Part shown: piece by piece, positions 45,030 to 53,010 of the stretch | Layout of the letters: every line of letters begins with the position of its first letter | Numbering within the stretch: the first letter of the stretch is position 1 | Assembly (NCBI GenBank): GCA_028821195.1 | Contig: JAPPHB010000130.1 | Coordinates: forward strand, 1-64,000 | Direction of reading: 5' to 3' | DNA: 64,000 bases | Origin: Gammaproteobacteria bacterium | Lineage (GTDB): Bacteria; Gemmatimonadota; Gemmatimonadetes; Longimicrobiales; Gaopeijiaceae | Translations under genes and position numbers: made by a program | Notes under the pieces: generated by a model | The model's database searches: none | Seen by the model: the letters and a program-made list of their open reading frames with translations, nothing else | What the model was told of the DNA's origin: nothing

Positions 45030-47318
45030 ATGGCCCGTAGCCAGTCCCGCATTCGGCGAACGCGCCGGAGCGTTCAAGCCCTGGCGATCACGGCCTTTGT
45101 GGGCATCGCGGCGGCCGCGCCCCCCCTCTCCGCACAGAACGGCCAGAACGGCCAGAACGGGCAAACCGTCGCCGCCTCACGCGTGGACGTGGCGCCGGTC
45201 CTGGACGGCATCCTGGACGAGCCGGTCTGGAGGGCGGCGGAAGCCATCGACGCGTTCGTGCAGCAGGAGCCCGACGAGGGAGCGCCGGCGTCGGAGCGCA
45301 CCGAGGCGCGGATCCTCTACGACGGGGAGAACCTCTACATCGGGGTGCGGGCCTTCGACTCGGAGCCGGACGCCGTCATCGCCACCGAGATGCGCCGCGA
45401 TTCCGACCGAATCCTGGAGGAGGACAACTTCCAGATCATCCTCGACACCTTCAAGGACTTCCGCTCCGCCTACATGTTCGTCACCACGCCCCTGGGGGCG
45501 AAGCTGGAGCAGCAGGTCTTCGAGGAGGGAGAGGGAGGAAGCCGGCGCGGCTTCGGGGTGGCGACCAACATCAACAAGGACTGGGACGGGGTCTGGCACG
45601 TCGCCGCGCGCCGAACCGACGACGGCTGGGCCGCGGAGATCGCGATTCCGATGGTCACCCTGCGCTTCCCCGACCAGGAGCGCCAGGAGTGGGGCGTCAA
45701 CTTCATGCGCAACATCCGCCGCAAGAACGAGCAGGCGTTCTGGGCGGGCATCCCGAAGCCCTACACCCTCACGCGCGTGAGCCTGGCCGGCAGCCTCACC
45801 GGGCTGGAGTCGCTGAACCGCGGGATGGACCTGCGCGTGAAGCCGTTCGTCTCCGGAGGCGCGGCGCGGGTGTCACAGGCGGGCATCGTCGAGAACGACG
45901 GGCAGCGAGAAATCGGGTTCGACATCAAGTACGGGGTGTCGGCCGGGCTGAACCTGGATCTCACGTACAACACCGACTTCGCTCAGGCGGAGGTCGACGA
46001 CGAGCAGGTCAACCTGACCCGCTTCGCACTCTTCTATCCAGAGAAACGCGAGTTTTTCCTGGAGAATGCCGGACAGTTCAACGTCGGCACCAACAGCGCC
46101 TTCATGCGCGTGGCCGACCTGTTCTTCAGCCGGCGCATCGGCCTGTCCGCGACGGGCGACCCCATTCCCATCCTCGGTGGCGCGCGGCTGACCGGTAAGG
46201 TGGGTCGCAACAACATCGCCATCATGGACATCCAGACCGACGGCCTTCCCGGCGACGTGGGGCAGGGCATCGGGGGCCGCGACGGCGAGAACTTCTTCGT
46301 GGCCCGCTACAGCCGCGACATCATGGCTCGCTCCAAGGTGGGCGCGCTGGTCATCAACAAGCACGTGGGCGACGGGCACTACATCAACCGCACCTTTGCC
46401 GCGGACATGACGCTGGCCCCGCACCCGGCCTTTCTGGTCAACAGCTTCATCGCCAAGACCTCGACCACCGGGGTCACCGACGGCCAGCTCGCCGGCTACA
46501 TCCGCCTCGGCTGGCTGGACGAGGACTGGAACGTCTACGGCGAGTACGCGGACTTCCAGGACAACTTCAACCCGGAGGTGGGCTTCCTGCCGCGCAACGG
46601 GATCCGCATCAGCAAGATCCACCTGGAGCGCAATCCCCGGCCGGGCCGCTTCGGGGTGCGCGTCTTCGACCCGATGGTCAACATCACCTACACCACCGAC
46701 CAGAACAATCGGCTGGTGACGCGCCGCATCCACCACATGCTGGGAACGAGGCTCCAGAACGGGGCCTACATCAACATCTGGTACAACGCCAACCTGGAGG
46801 TGCTCGACCAACCTTTCCGGGTGCGGCCGGACGTCGTCGTGGAGCCGGGCACCCACCGCTTCGGCGACTGGCGCTTCTCGTTCAACAGCGACCCGTCACG
46901 CCGGCTCTACGGGACCGTCTACTACTCTCCGCAGACCTTCTTCGACGGCGACCGCACCGACTACAGCGCGAGCGCGGGCTTCAGGCTGACCAGCCAGCTG
47001 GCCGCCGAGGGGGCGTTCACGCGCAACGACGTGAGACTGCCGGGGGGCGACTTCAGCGCCGACATCGCCTCGTTCCGCGTCGACTACGCGCTCTCACCGA
47101 CGATGACGCTGCGCACCGTGACGCAGTACAACTCGCTCACCGACCAGTGGAGCACGGCGGCCCGCTTCAACTACATCTACCGGCCGGGGAGCGACATCTA
47201 CATCGTCTACGACGAACTGCGCCGGAACGACTACGACGAGTTCGGCCGGTACAACGAGTTCGCGTCCTTCCGCGAGCGGCAACTGATCGTCAAGGTCACG
47301 TACCTGTTTTCGCGGTAG
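45030..47318 (+). CDS. DUF5916-type outer-membrane protein with CBM9-like domain (second copy)
   Basis: A 762-residue paralogue of the protein at 37697-39949. It has a signal peptide ending PLSAQ, a NGQ-repeat linker (QNGQNGQNGQ), then the CBM9-like domain (PVLDGILDEPVWRAAEAID, LYDGENLYIGVRAFDSEP) and the DUF5916 barrel (FYPEKREFFLENAGQFNVG, SRRIGLSATGDPIPILGGAR), ending LIVKVTYLFSR. The ATG at 45030 gives a normal signal peptide; a GTG at 44991 would add 13 residues and follows an AGGA. Whether the two copies share a ligand is unknown. Confidence 0.87.
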   Translation: MARSQSRIRRTRRSVQALAITAFVGIAAAAPPLSAQNGQNGQNGQTVAASRVDVAPVLDGILDEPVWRAAEAIDAFVQQEPDEGAPASERTEARILYDGENLYIGVRAFDSEPDAVIATEMRRDSDRILEEDNFQIILDTFKDFRSAYMFVTTPLGAKLEQQVFEEGEGGSRRGFGVATNINKDWDGVWHVAARRTDDGWAAEIAIPMVTLRFPDQERQEWGVNFMRNIRRKNEQAFWAGIPKPYTLTRVSLAGSLTGLESLNRGMDLRVKPFVSGGAARVSQAGIVENDGQREIGFDIKYGVSAGLNLDLTYNTDFAQAEVDDEQVNLTRFALFYPEKREFFLENAGQFNVGTNSAFMRVADLFFSRRIGLSATGDPIPILGGARLTGKVGRNNIAIMDIQTDGLPGDVGQGIGGRDGENFFVARYSRDIMARSKVGALVINKHVGDGHYINRTFAADMTLAPHPAFLVNSFIAKTSTTGVTDGQLAGYIRLGWLDEDWNVYGEYADFQDNFNPEVGFLPRNGIRISKIHLERNPRPGRFGVRVFDPMVNITYTTDQNNRLVTRRIHHMLGTRLQNGAYINIWYNANLEVLDQPFRVRPDVVVEPGTHRFGDWRFSFNSDPSRRLYGTVYYSPQTFFDGDRTDYSASAGFRLTSQLAAEGAFTRNDVRLPGGDFSADIASFRVDYALSPTMTLRTVTQYNSLTDQWSTAARFNYIYRPGSDIYIVYDELRRNDYDEFGRYNEFASFRERQLIVKVTYLFSR

Positions 47319-47349
47319 GGCGTTCTTCTTCTCACGACAGCTTCTCGTT

Positions 47350-47370
47350 CTCACGACAACCTCTCGTGGG
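47350..47370. terminator. Weak hairpin between convergent genes
   Basis: CTCACGA (47350-47356) and TCGTGGG (47364-47370) can pair with one wobble and a 7-base loop. TTCTCACGACA also occurs twice (47329-47339, 47348-47358). There is no T-run in either direction. Confidence 0.3.
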
Positions 47371-47394
47371 AAGAGAGTTCCGGGTTGATGATCA

Positions 47395-48282
47395 TCAGCC
47401 CGCCGGTATGGATCGAGCCACGCGAAAGCCCCTGCCGTCGCTATCTCGGGAGGTCCATGGGCCAGGCCAGTAGTAACTACGCTTCGCTGCCCTGACAGTC
47501 CAGGGGTAGTAGTCAAACGAGCCACCTCTGTGGACGGGACGTTCGCACACGTTGCCTCTCCACCAGGGAGAGTTGTCCGTGCGCGCCGATCCATCGCCCG
47601 GATTGCCTTGGTGGGTATCGTTCCAGCAGTCTGCCACCCATTCGGATACGTTCCCAAGCATGTCATGGAGTCCGAACGGATTCGCAGGGAATGTCCCTAC
47701 AGGGACCGTGGAGACTTCGTCCCACTCGCTGCCGCAACCCATGCACACCGTCCTTCCCGAGCCCAATTCGTCCCCCCACCACCGTGCCGTGGTTGTGCCG
47801 CCGCGGGCCGCATACTCCCATTCCGCCTCGCTGGGGAGCCGATATGCCTCCCCCGTAACTACTCGAAGCCATTCGACGTATTCCGTAGCATCCGGGCGTC
47901 CCACATGGATCACAGGACGGTCTCCCCGGCCCCAGCCCTCGTCGGGGGGCTCGTAGGCACACCCTCCGGCCTCCACGCACTGGCCCCACTCCGCGAACGT
48001 CACTTCGTACTTGCCGATTGCAAACGCCTGCGAAATCGCCACCCCGGTCGCGGGCGTTTCTGCTGCAGCCATCCAGTCAGGTTGGGTCGGCGCCAACTCG
48101 AAGCCTTCCTCCCCGTTGCGGCCCATCACGAAGGAGCCCGGCGGAAGCTCTACCATCAGCGGACACGCGGGGCAGTCGCGGAACTCCCGGAGTGGAGCTT
48201 CCCGCGACGCTGGTGTGTCAGCGCTCTCGGGTCCGCACGCGACGACCACCGCTGCCAGTAACCACCCCGGTATCCGCGGCAT
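47395..48282 (-). CDS. Formylglycine-generating-enzyme-fold lipoprotein
   Basis: A 295-residue lipoprotein (LLAAVVVAC) with an FGE-sulfatase/SUMF1 domain: LPPGSFVMGRNGEEGFE, KYEVTFAEWGQCVEAGGC, RPVIHVGRPDATEYVEWL, RLPSEAEWEYAARGGTTT, GLHDMLGNVSEWVADCW and RGGSFDYYPWTVRAAKR. It has several Cys residues but I do not see the paired catalytic-Cys arrangement of true formylglycine generators, so it is more likely a non-catalytic or otherwise modified member. No sulfatase gene is adjacent. ATG at 48282 is chosen because it directly precedes the signal peptide. Confidence 0.82.
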   Translation of the reverse strand: MPRIPGWLLAAVVVACGPESADTPASREAPLREFRDCPACPLMVELPPGSFVMGRNGEEGFELAPTQPDWMAAAETPATGVAISQAFAIGKYEVTFAEWGQCVEAGGCAYEPPDEGWGRGDRPVIHVGRPDATEYVEWLRVVTGEAYRLPSEAEWEYAARGGTTTARWWGDELGSGRTVCMGCGSEWDEVSTVPVGTFPANPFGLHDMLGNVSEWVADCWNDTHQGNPGDGSARTDNSPWWRGNVCERPVHRGGSFDYYPWTVRAAKRSYYWPGPWTSRDSDGRGFRVARSIPAG

Positions 48283-48338
48283 CAGCAGGTGTACGTGCAG
48301 CAGCACTCGGTAATCTGAGTGAACTCCCAAAACGTACG

Positions 48339-48740
48339 TCATGCGGGACCGCCGGTGTGTTCCGCGATGAGGAAGCGCCAGCGCAGCTGCAGCCCGAACC
48401 AGAGCAGGGAGGCCACGGCCAGAATCAGGGTGCCCAGCGCCGAGTTGAGCAGCGCGACCTTGATACCGCCCGCCACCAGTGTCGCCTCCACCCCGCCGGC
48501 CAACTCAATGGACTGGAAGGCGATGATGATACCGACCAGCGTGCCCAGCACGCCGCTGATGGCCGCGAACGCTCCCCAGAACAGGATGGCGTCGATCCAG
48601 GCCTTGGCGTGCCGGCCCGGCACGGCACCGCGCCACACCAGCGGGAGCGACCACAGCGCGAGGGCGACGACGACCAGCAGCGAGAAGGTGAGCGGCCAGC
48701 GGATGACGCCGAGGGCTTCGAAGGCTGCCATCGCGGTCAT
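48339..48740 (-). CDS. MotA/TolQ/ExbB-like small membrane protein
   Basis: A 133-residue protein with three helices: LTFSLLVVVALALWSLPLVW, then FWGAFAAISGVLGTLVGIII and KVALLNSALGTLILAVASLLWF. The central GVLGTLVGIIIAFQSIELAGGV and VAGGIKVALLNSALGTL resemble the core of the MotA/TolQ/ExbB proton-channel domain, but it is much shorter than those proteins. The ATG overlaps the upstream stop (ATGA), so it is translated with the permease-prefix-type gene. Confidence 0.7.
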   Translation of the reverse strand: MTAMAAFEALGVIRWPLTFSLLVVVALALWSLPLVWRGAVPGRHAKAWIDAILFWGAFAAISGVLGTLVGIIIAFQSIELAGGVEATLVAGGIKVALLNSALGTLILAVASLLWFGLQLRWRFLIAEHTGGPA

Positions 48741-49552
48741 GATGATTCTCCGAGGGATGCGGGTTGGTGTGGACGCGCAGGATCGAGCGACCGCGGCGCC
48801 CCGGGGCGAGTGTTCGGCAAGGGATGGCCCAGCAGCTCTGCGTGTGCCCCGGAAACGAGTGCGAGCCAGTGTGCCGGAATGAACCAGGCCAGCCCTCCGG
48901 CGAGAGCCAGGAGCAGTGAGAACGAGAGCAGGACGCTGCTCGCGGGCAGCCATTCGAGCAGGAGCGATCCGGCCAGTTCGGGCTCGGCTTCCAGAACCCC
49001 GGCGAGCCGTAAGAGGTCGGCAAGGGCGCCGAAGATGCCGGTGGCGAGCGTCAGGCCGGACAGGAACAGGATAACACGCAGGTTCGCTGCCGAATCCTGG
49101 TGGTCGCGCTTGACCCACAGCCTGAACGAGAGCGTGGCAATGGCTGCGAAGAGAAGTGTGCCCAGCCCGAGAACCGGCCACAGGAAGGGCGATGCATGAC
49201 CGAGCCAGTCGGCCCGCAGGAGCAGGAAAGTCTCCGCGAAAAGCACGACCACGGTGGCGAGGATCAGCGCCGACCGTTCGATGGTTCGCAGGCGGCCGGG
49301 GCTGAAGTGGCGGGTGAGCCGGCGGTAGTGCGAGGCGTGCAGCCGGTCGAGTTCGCGGAGCGTCGCCCCGTCGGGCACGAGGGCGTCCAGGGCGCGGGCG
49401 CGAGCCTGTTCCGGCGGCATGCCTCGGGCTTCGAGTTCGCCGGAGAGCGCCTCGAGGTCGAACTCGAGTTCGCGCAGGATCCTGAGGCGGTCCGGAATTG
49501 GAACCGTCAGGTCCCGGTCCAACCGGCGAAGCGTCGGCTGGAACGCGCTCAC
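48737..49552 (-). CDS. Membrane protein with permease-prefix-like N-terminus
   Basis: A 271-residue protein. The N-terminal 80 residues (RILRELEFDLEALSGELEARG, PPEQARARALDAL) resemble the small helical prefix domain found before PadR-linked permeases; about five or six transmembrane helices follow. It has a GTG start that overlaps the PadR gene stop (GTGA), and its own stop overlaps the MotA-like gene. No ABC or DUF domain is attached, so it looks like a stand-alone prefix-membrane protein. Confidence 0.72.
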   Translation of the reverse strand: MSAFQPTLRRLDRDLTVPIPDRLRILRELEFDLEALSGELEARGMPPEQARARALDALVPDGATLRELDRLHASHYRRLTRHFSPGRLRTIERSALILATVVVLFAETFLLLRADWLGHASPFLWPVLGLGTLLFAAIATLSFRLWVKRDHQDSAANLRVILFLSGLTLATGIFGALADLLRLAGVLEAEPELAGSLLLEWLPASSVLLSFSLLLALAGGLAWFIPAHWLALVSGAHAELLGHPLPNTRPGAPRSLDPARPHQPASLGESS

Positions 49553-49920
49553 GCCGGAACCTCGCGCGCGCGGCGAAGCATCCGCATGAGCCCGGCCAGG
49601 ATCTCCTCAACCCGGTTCGTTTCTCCACCCAGATGTTGGCGACCGAGATCGGTAAGCGAATAGACCTTCTTCCTACGGCCTGCCCCGCTCGACCAGCGGC
49701 CCTGGATGAATCCATTCGCCTCCATCCGGTGCAGGAGCGGGTACAGGGTGCCGTGCCGGAACCGGAAGACCCCGTTGCTGTGCGCCTCCACATCCAGGGC
49801 GATCTGGTAGCCGTGCCTGGGGCCCTCCCGCAGGGCGGCGAGGACCAGCAACTCGTGGATTCCCCGGGCGAAGCCCTGCGCGTCGAATTCCTGGTCGCCG
49901 GGGGGGCCTGGTTTGCTCAT
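49549..49920 (-). CDS. PadR-family transcriptional regulator
   Basis: A 123-residue winged-helix regulator: GIHELLVLAALREGPRHGYQIA, RFRHGTLYPLLHRMEANGFIQGRW, then RRKKVYSLTDLGRQHL and a short C-terminal helix. PadR proteins usually repress the genes they travel with. It is the head of a coupled PadR/membrane/membrane set and starts 27 bases after the propeller lipoprotein gene, so all four may be in one transcript from the promoter at 51343-51372. Confidence 0.92.
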   Translation of the reverse strand: MSKPGPPGDQEFDAQGFARGIHELLVLAALREGPRHGYQIALDVEAHSNGVFRFRHGTLYPLLHRMEANGFIQGRWSSGAGRRKKVYSLTDLGRQHLGGETNRVEEILAGLMRMLRRAREVPA

Positions 49921-49946
49921 GGCTGATCTTGCCTCCAGGAATGCGA

Positions 49947-51248
49947 TTAGAGGGTCGGCGCCTCCGCCGGATCCGATGCGATAGGCCGGACCAGTCGGAA
50001 GCCGGTCATGGTCTCGCGTTCGTCCCAGGGACCCGGGTGGTTCGCGGCCGCACCGCTCTCCGTCGTCGGCTCCCGATCGGAATCGGCATCGGTCAGACGA
50101 TATAGCGACACGATCGGCTCGCCGGTTTCCTCCAGGCGGAGACCCGCAAAGATCGAGTCGGAAATGAACGCAACGGGAACCCCGGGCAGCTCGAACGAGC
50201 CCGTGTATGCTCCGGAGGAATCGAGGATGTCGACGATACGGGGCGTCATTCCGTCCGTGCTGCGCGTCACCCACAGCTGTCCTCCGGGAGCCGCGACCAT
50301 GCTCAGCACCGGCGAGATCTGCTCCTCGTACCCGACCGCGGCCACGATGTCCTCCGCCTCCAGCCCGAAGCGCCGCATGAACATTCCATAGGGACCGGGG
50401 CCGAACTCCGCACCTCGTACGGCCATCTGTCGCGTGACGTCGATCGGGTCCACGGACCGTCTGATGCTCGCCACCACCGAGCCGCCGGCATGCTTGTCGA
50501 TGCGATAGCCCGGCCCGTTCAGGAAGAAGATGGAGTCCCTCCGGTGCGTCCAGATGACCGAGGGAGCAAGCACTTTGGGCCCCGGAAAGGATCCGCCGCC
50601 GAGCTCCATGACCGCCAGTTCCATCGGGACTTCGTGCAGCGTTGTCGTGGTCTGTCCTCTCTCAACGACAAGCCGCTGCTCCGTGACCATTCCCGATGAC
50701 GACGTGGCGTTCGTCACCGTGGCGAGCCAGTCGCTTCCGATCGCGAATCCGGGACCCCAGTAGGCCAGCCCCGGGCGCTGCTCGTTCAGGAGGTCGCCCT
50801 CGCTCGACCAGCGATTCAGGATCTGCCGGCCGGTGTCCCACACCGCGAGGGCCCCGTACGGGTCCATGGACACGGCGGCGGGATTGCGAAACTCTCCGGG
50901 TCCGTCCCCCTCGCGCCCGTAAGTGCCCGCATAGGCTCCCGAAGCGTCGAATGCCACGACTCTCTGCCCTGTCCAGTCCGCCACGTAGATCCGGTCTGTC
51001 GTCGGATCCGCGGCCACACCCCACGGAACCGCCGTAAGCGCGCTGTCGGGGGGTACCAGATCGACCGTTCGCACGGCTCGCATGCCAAGCATTTCGTCGG
51101 GGCCGTGGTTCTCGATGATGGTCACGCCCGCGGAATCGCGTGCAGGCGCAGCCTGGGTGTCACGCTGGGCCGGCTCGCACGAAGCGGTTGTCAGCGTCAG
51201 CAGGGCGGCGATCCATGGAATGCCGGTTTGCGCTGGGCGACGCTGCAT
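49947..51248 (-). CDS. Six-bladed beta-propeller lipoprotein
   Basis: A 433-residue lipoprotein (lipobox LLTLTTASC) with NHL/TolB-like repeats such as WGVAADPTTDRIYVADWTGQR, GREGDGPGEFRNPAAVSMD and GGQLWVTRSTDG. This type of 6-bladed propeller is common in Gemmatimonadota and Bacteroidota; ligand or activity is unknown. It is the first gene behind the AT-rich promoter region and lies just upstream of padR. ATG at 51248 precedes the signal peptide directly; longer upstream codons are unlikely. Confidence 0.82.
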   Translation of the reverse strand: MQRRPAQTGIPWIAALLTLTTASCEPAQRDTQAAPARDSAGVTIIENHGPDEMLGMRAVRTVDLVPPDSALTAVPWGVAADPTTDRIYVADWTGQRVVAFDASGAYAGTYGREGDGPGEFRNPAAVSMDPYGALAVWDTGRQILNRWSSEGDLLNEQRPGLAYWGPGFAIGSDWLATVTNATSSSGMVTEQRLVVERGQTTTTLHEVPMELAVMELGGGSFPGPKVLAPSVIWTHRRDSIFFLNGPGYRIDKHAGGSVVASIRRSVDPIDVTRQMAVRGAEFGPGPYGMFMRRFGLEAEDIVAAVGYEEQISPVLSMVAAPGGQLWVTRSTDGMTPRIVDILDSSGAYTGSFELPGVPVAFISDSIFAGLRLEETGEPIVSLYRLTDADSDREPTTESGAAANHPGPWDERETMTGFRLVRPIASDPAEAPTL

Positions 51249-51309
51249 GACGCCGCATGGCCGGATGAAACGCGAACGCTTGCGCATTTTCCGAAGCCTC
51301 CTCCCGGGG

Positions 51310-51352
51310 GACAACATATCGATAGCCGTCATATCAGACAACATTATATCGA
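51310..51352 (-). repeat. Repeated AT-rich boxes over the promoter start point
   Basis: GACAACATATCGA (51310-51322) and GACAACATTATATCGA (51337-51352) are near-direct repeats; further ATATC/GATAT boxes lie between and beside them. They cover the likely start point and the -10 box, as repressor operators do. PadR from the adjacent gene is the obvious candidate. Confidence 0.55.
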
Positions 51353-51372
51353 CTACCGATATATCATCGCAA
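51343..51372 (-). promoter_or_regulatory. Sigma-70-type promoter for the propeller/PadR operon
   Basis: On the reverse strand TTGCGA (51372-51367) and a perfect TATAAT (51348-51343) are 18 bases apart. The start point would be near 51336, about 88 bases before the ATG at 51248. This is the most consensus-like -10 box I found in the window. Confidence 0.65.
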
Positions 51373-51413
51373 GACCCAAGTGAGCTTCTTCGGAAGGGAC
51401 CTCGACGTCCGCG

Positions 51414-52091
51414 TCAGGAGTCCGTGGCGGTCAGTTCGATGTCACGGTTGACGCTGAGGCCGCATACGGAGCCGGTGATCGTCGCGGTCGGGATGGCGCC
51501 GCTGAGGGCGGCATCGACCATCGAGATCTCGGAGGTGATGGTGTTGTCGAGATCGCAGCTGCCCGACCTGGTCCCGCTCGTCCAGCTGAACGAGCCGGAA
51601 GACGTGATGTTGATGGAAAAGCTGAAATCTTCCAGTACAAGGATGACCGAGCCCGTCTGAGCCAGACCCGGAGTGCTGTCCAGGACGAAGGTGGCGGTGC
51701 CGCCGGTGAACGTGCAGCCGCTGGGGGTCAGGGTGCCCGACAGCTCCACCTCCAGGGAACCCCGGGCCTCGTCTATGGAGATCGTCGCACTTCCCGAGAA
51801 CGCGGCCTGGCCGCCATCGGCGCAAGGAGCGACCCCTTCCAGGGGAAGAGGCGCTCCAGGCGGAACGCGCCCGAGTATTTCCGGATCCGCCTGGAGGAGT
51901 ATTCCCCCGTACGCCAGAAGGCTTCCACCGTACAGCCCCTGCACGAGGGCGTTGGCTTCGTCCTGGGTCATCTGGTCCCCGTCCGGCTCCGTAGAGCTTT
52001 CGCAGGCTGTGAGCGCGAAGGTGGTCGGGACGAGCAGCAGAACGAGGAGGAGTTTGAGGGATATCGGCTGACGATTTTTCCTTGAGGACAT
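51414..52091 (-). CDS. Predicted lipoprotein, beta-rich, unknown function
   Basis: A 225-residue lipoprotein (LLVLLLVPTTFALTAC, then ESSTEP). After a short acidic linker and a helical segment, the rest is a Ser/Thr/Gly-rich beta-structure (GQAAFSGSATISIDEARG, TLTPSGCTFTGGTATFVLD, FSFSINITSSGSFSWTSG). No known family. AGGAG lies ten bases before the start. It is divergent from imuA. Confidence 0.72.
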   Translation of the reverse strand: MSSRKNRQPISLKLLLVLLLVPTTFALTACESSTEPDGDQMTQDEANALVQGLYGGSLLAYGGILLQADPEILGRVPPGAPLPLEGVAPCADGGQAAFSGSATISIDEARGSLEVELSGTLTPSGCTFTGGTATFVLDSTPGLAQTGSVILVLEDFSFSINITSSGSFSWTSGTRSGSCDLDNTITSEISMVDAALSGAIPTATITGSVCGLSVNRDIELTATDS

Positions 52092-52228
52092 TGTCCGAAG
52101 CTCCTGAGAATGGGATTGGCGGCGTTCCCCCTGCGGTAGTGCGATACGCGAAGAAGAGAACCCTGCCGCACGTCATTCTACCCTTTCCGGGATGGGATGG
52201 TTCGGACGCGCGGAGCAGGGATCGCCAT

Positions 52229-52258
52229 TTGACACTTACGGTTTTTGTTCGGTATCTT
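52229..52258 (+). promoter_or_regulatory. imuA promoter close to the start codon
   Basis: A perfect TTGACA (52229-52234) and TATCTT (52253-52258) are 18 bases apart. The ATG at 52267 is only eight bases after the -10 box, so the transcript would be leaderless or nearly so. Confidence 0.6.
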
Positions 52259-52266
52259 GTCGGCCC

Positions 52267-52995
52267 ATGTCTCATGTGCCGAAGACGAAGCGGCGGGCGC
52301 TGGAGGCGCTGCGCCGGGAGATCCGCCGGATCGAGATTCCGGGCCAGGCGGGGGTGGCGTGCCTGTCGCTGGGCATCCCGGAAATCGATGGCGTCCTGCC
52401 CGGAGGCGGGCTGCGTGCGGGGTGCGTCCATGAGATCGGCGGGGACGAGGCTGCGACCGGTTTCTGCGCCGTCCTCCTGGCCCGTGCCGGCAGGGCCCCG
52501 GGTCCGCTCATGTGGCTGGCGCGCGGGGATGACCTCTATCTGCCGGGGCTGGTCCGGTACGGGATCAAGCCGGGGCGGCTGCTGGTCGCTTCGGGGCTGC
52601 GGCAGCGGGCCGACATGCTGTGGGCCATGGAGGAGGCGCTGCGCTGCCGGGCCCTGAGAGGGGTCGTGGCGGAGGTGGACACTCTCAACCGGGCAGCCTC
52701 CCGGCGCCTGATGCTGGCGGCCGAAGGCTCGGGCGTGCCCGGGCTGGTGCTGTGGCCCAGGGCGAAGAGGGAGCGGAGGGGACGGGTGAGGGTTCCCACG
52801 GCCGACAGCCGGTGGCGGGTCACCACCGTTCCGGGCGCCGGGATGGCCCGGTGGCGCGTGGAGGTGCTGCACTGTCGGGGAGGGAGACCGTGGTGCTGGG
52901 TGGTGGGGTGGGACGACGATGGGTGGCGCGTCCAGCCATTTGCGGCCCCGGTGCCTTCCGCGGCCGCCCGTGATCTTTCGCGCCGCGTCGGCTGA
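52267..52995 (+). CDS. imuA: ImuA, RecA-like subunit of the translesion mutasome
   Basis: A 242-residue RecA-fold protein of the ImuA/SulA-like family, which works with ImuB and DnaE2 in damage-induced mutagenesis. It shows the opening KTKRRALEALRREIRRIE, CLSLGIPEIDGVLPGGGLRAG and VHEIGG, then MWLARGDDLYLPGL and GLVLWP. The order imuA-imuB-dnaE2 with gaps of 15 bases and a 4-base overlap is the classical cassette. No lexA gene is next to it. No recognisable LexA box was found at the promoter, though the clade's box may differ. Confidence 0.9.
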   Translation: MSHVPKTKRRALEALRREIRRIEIPGQAGVACLSLGIPEIDGVLPGGGLRAGCVHEIGGDEAATGFCAVLLARAGRAPGPLMWLARGDDLYLPGLVRYGIKPGRLLVASGLRQRADMLWAMEEALRCRALRGVVAEVDTLNRAASRRLMLAAEGSGVPGLVLWPRAKRERRGRVRVPTADSRWRVTTVPGAGMARWRVEVLHCRGGRPWCWVVGWDDDGWRVQPFAAPVPSAAARDLSRRVG

Positions 52996-53010
52996 CCCGA
53001 CCCCAGGCAA

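Noticed and set aside
44991..45030. GTG at 44991 as start of the second DUF5916 gene
   Set aside because: It would add 13 residues before an already adequate signal peptide. An AGGA precedes it, so it is not excluded.
47395..48282. Genuine formylglycine-generating enzyme for a sulfatase
   Set aside because: The paired active-site cysteines are not seen in the usual place and no sulfatase gene is in the window.
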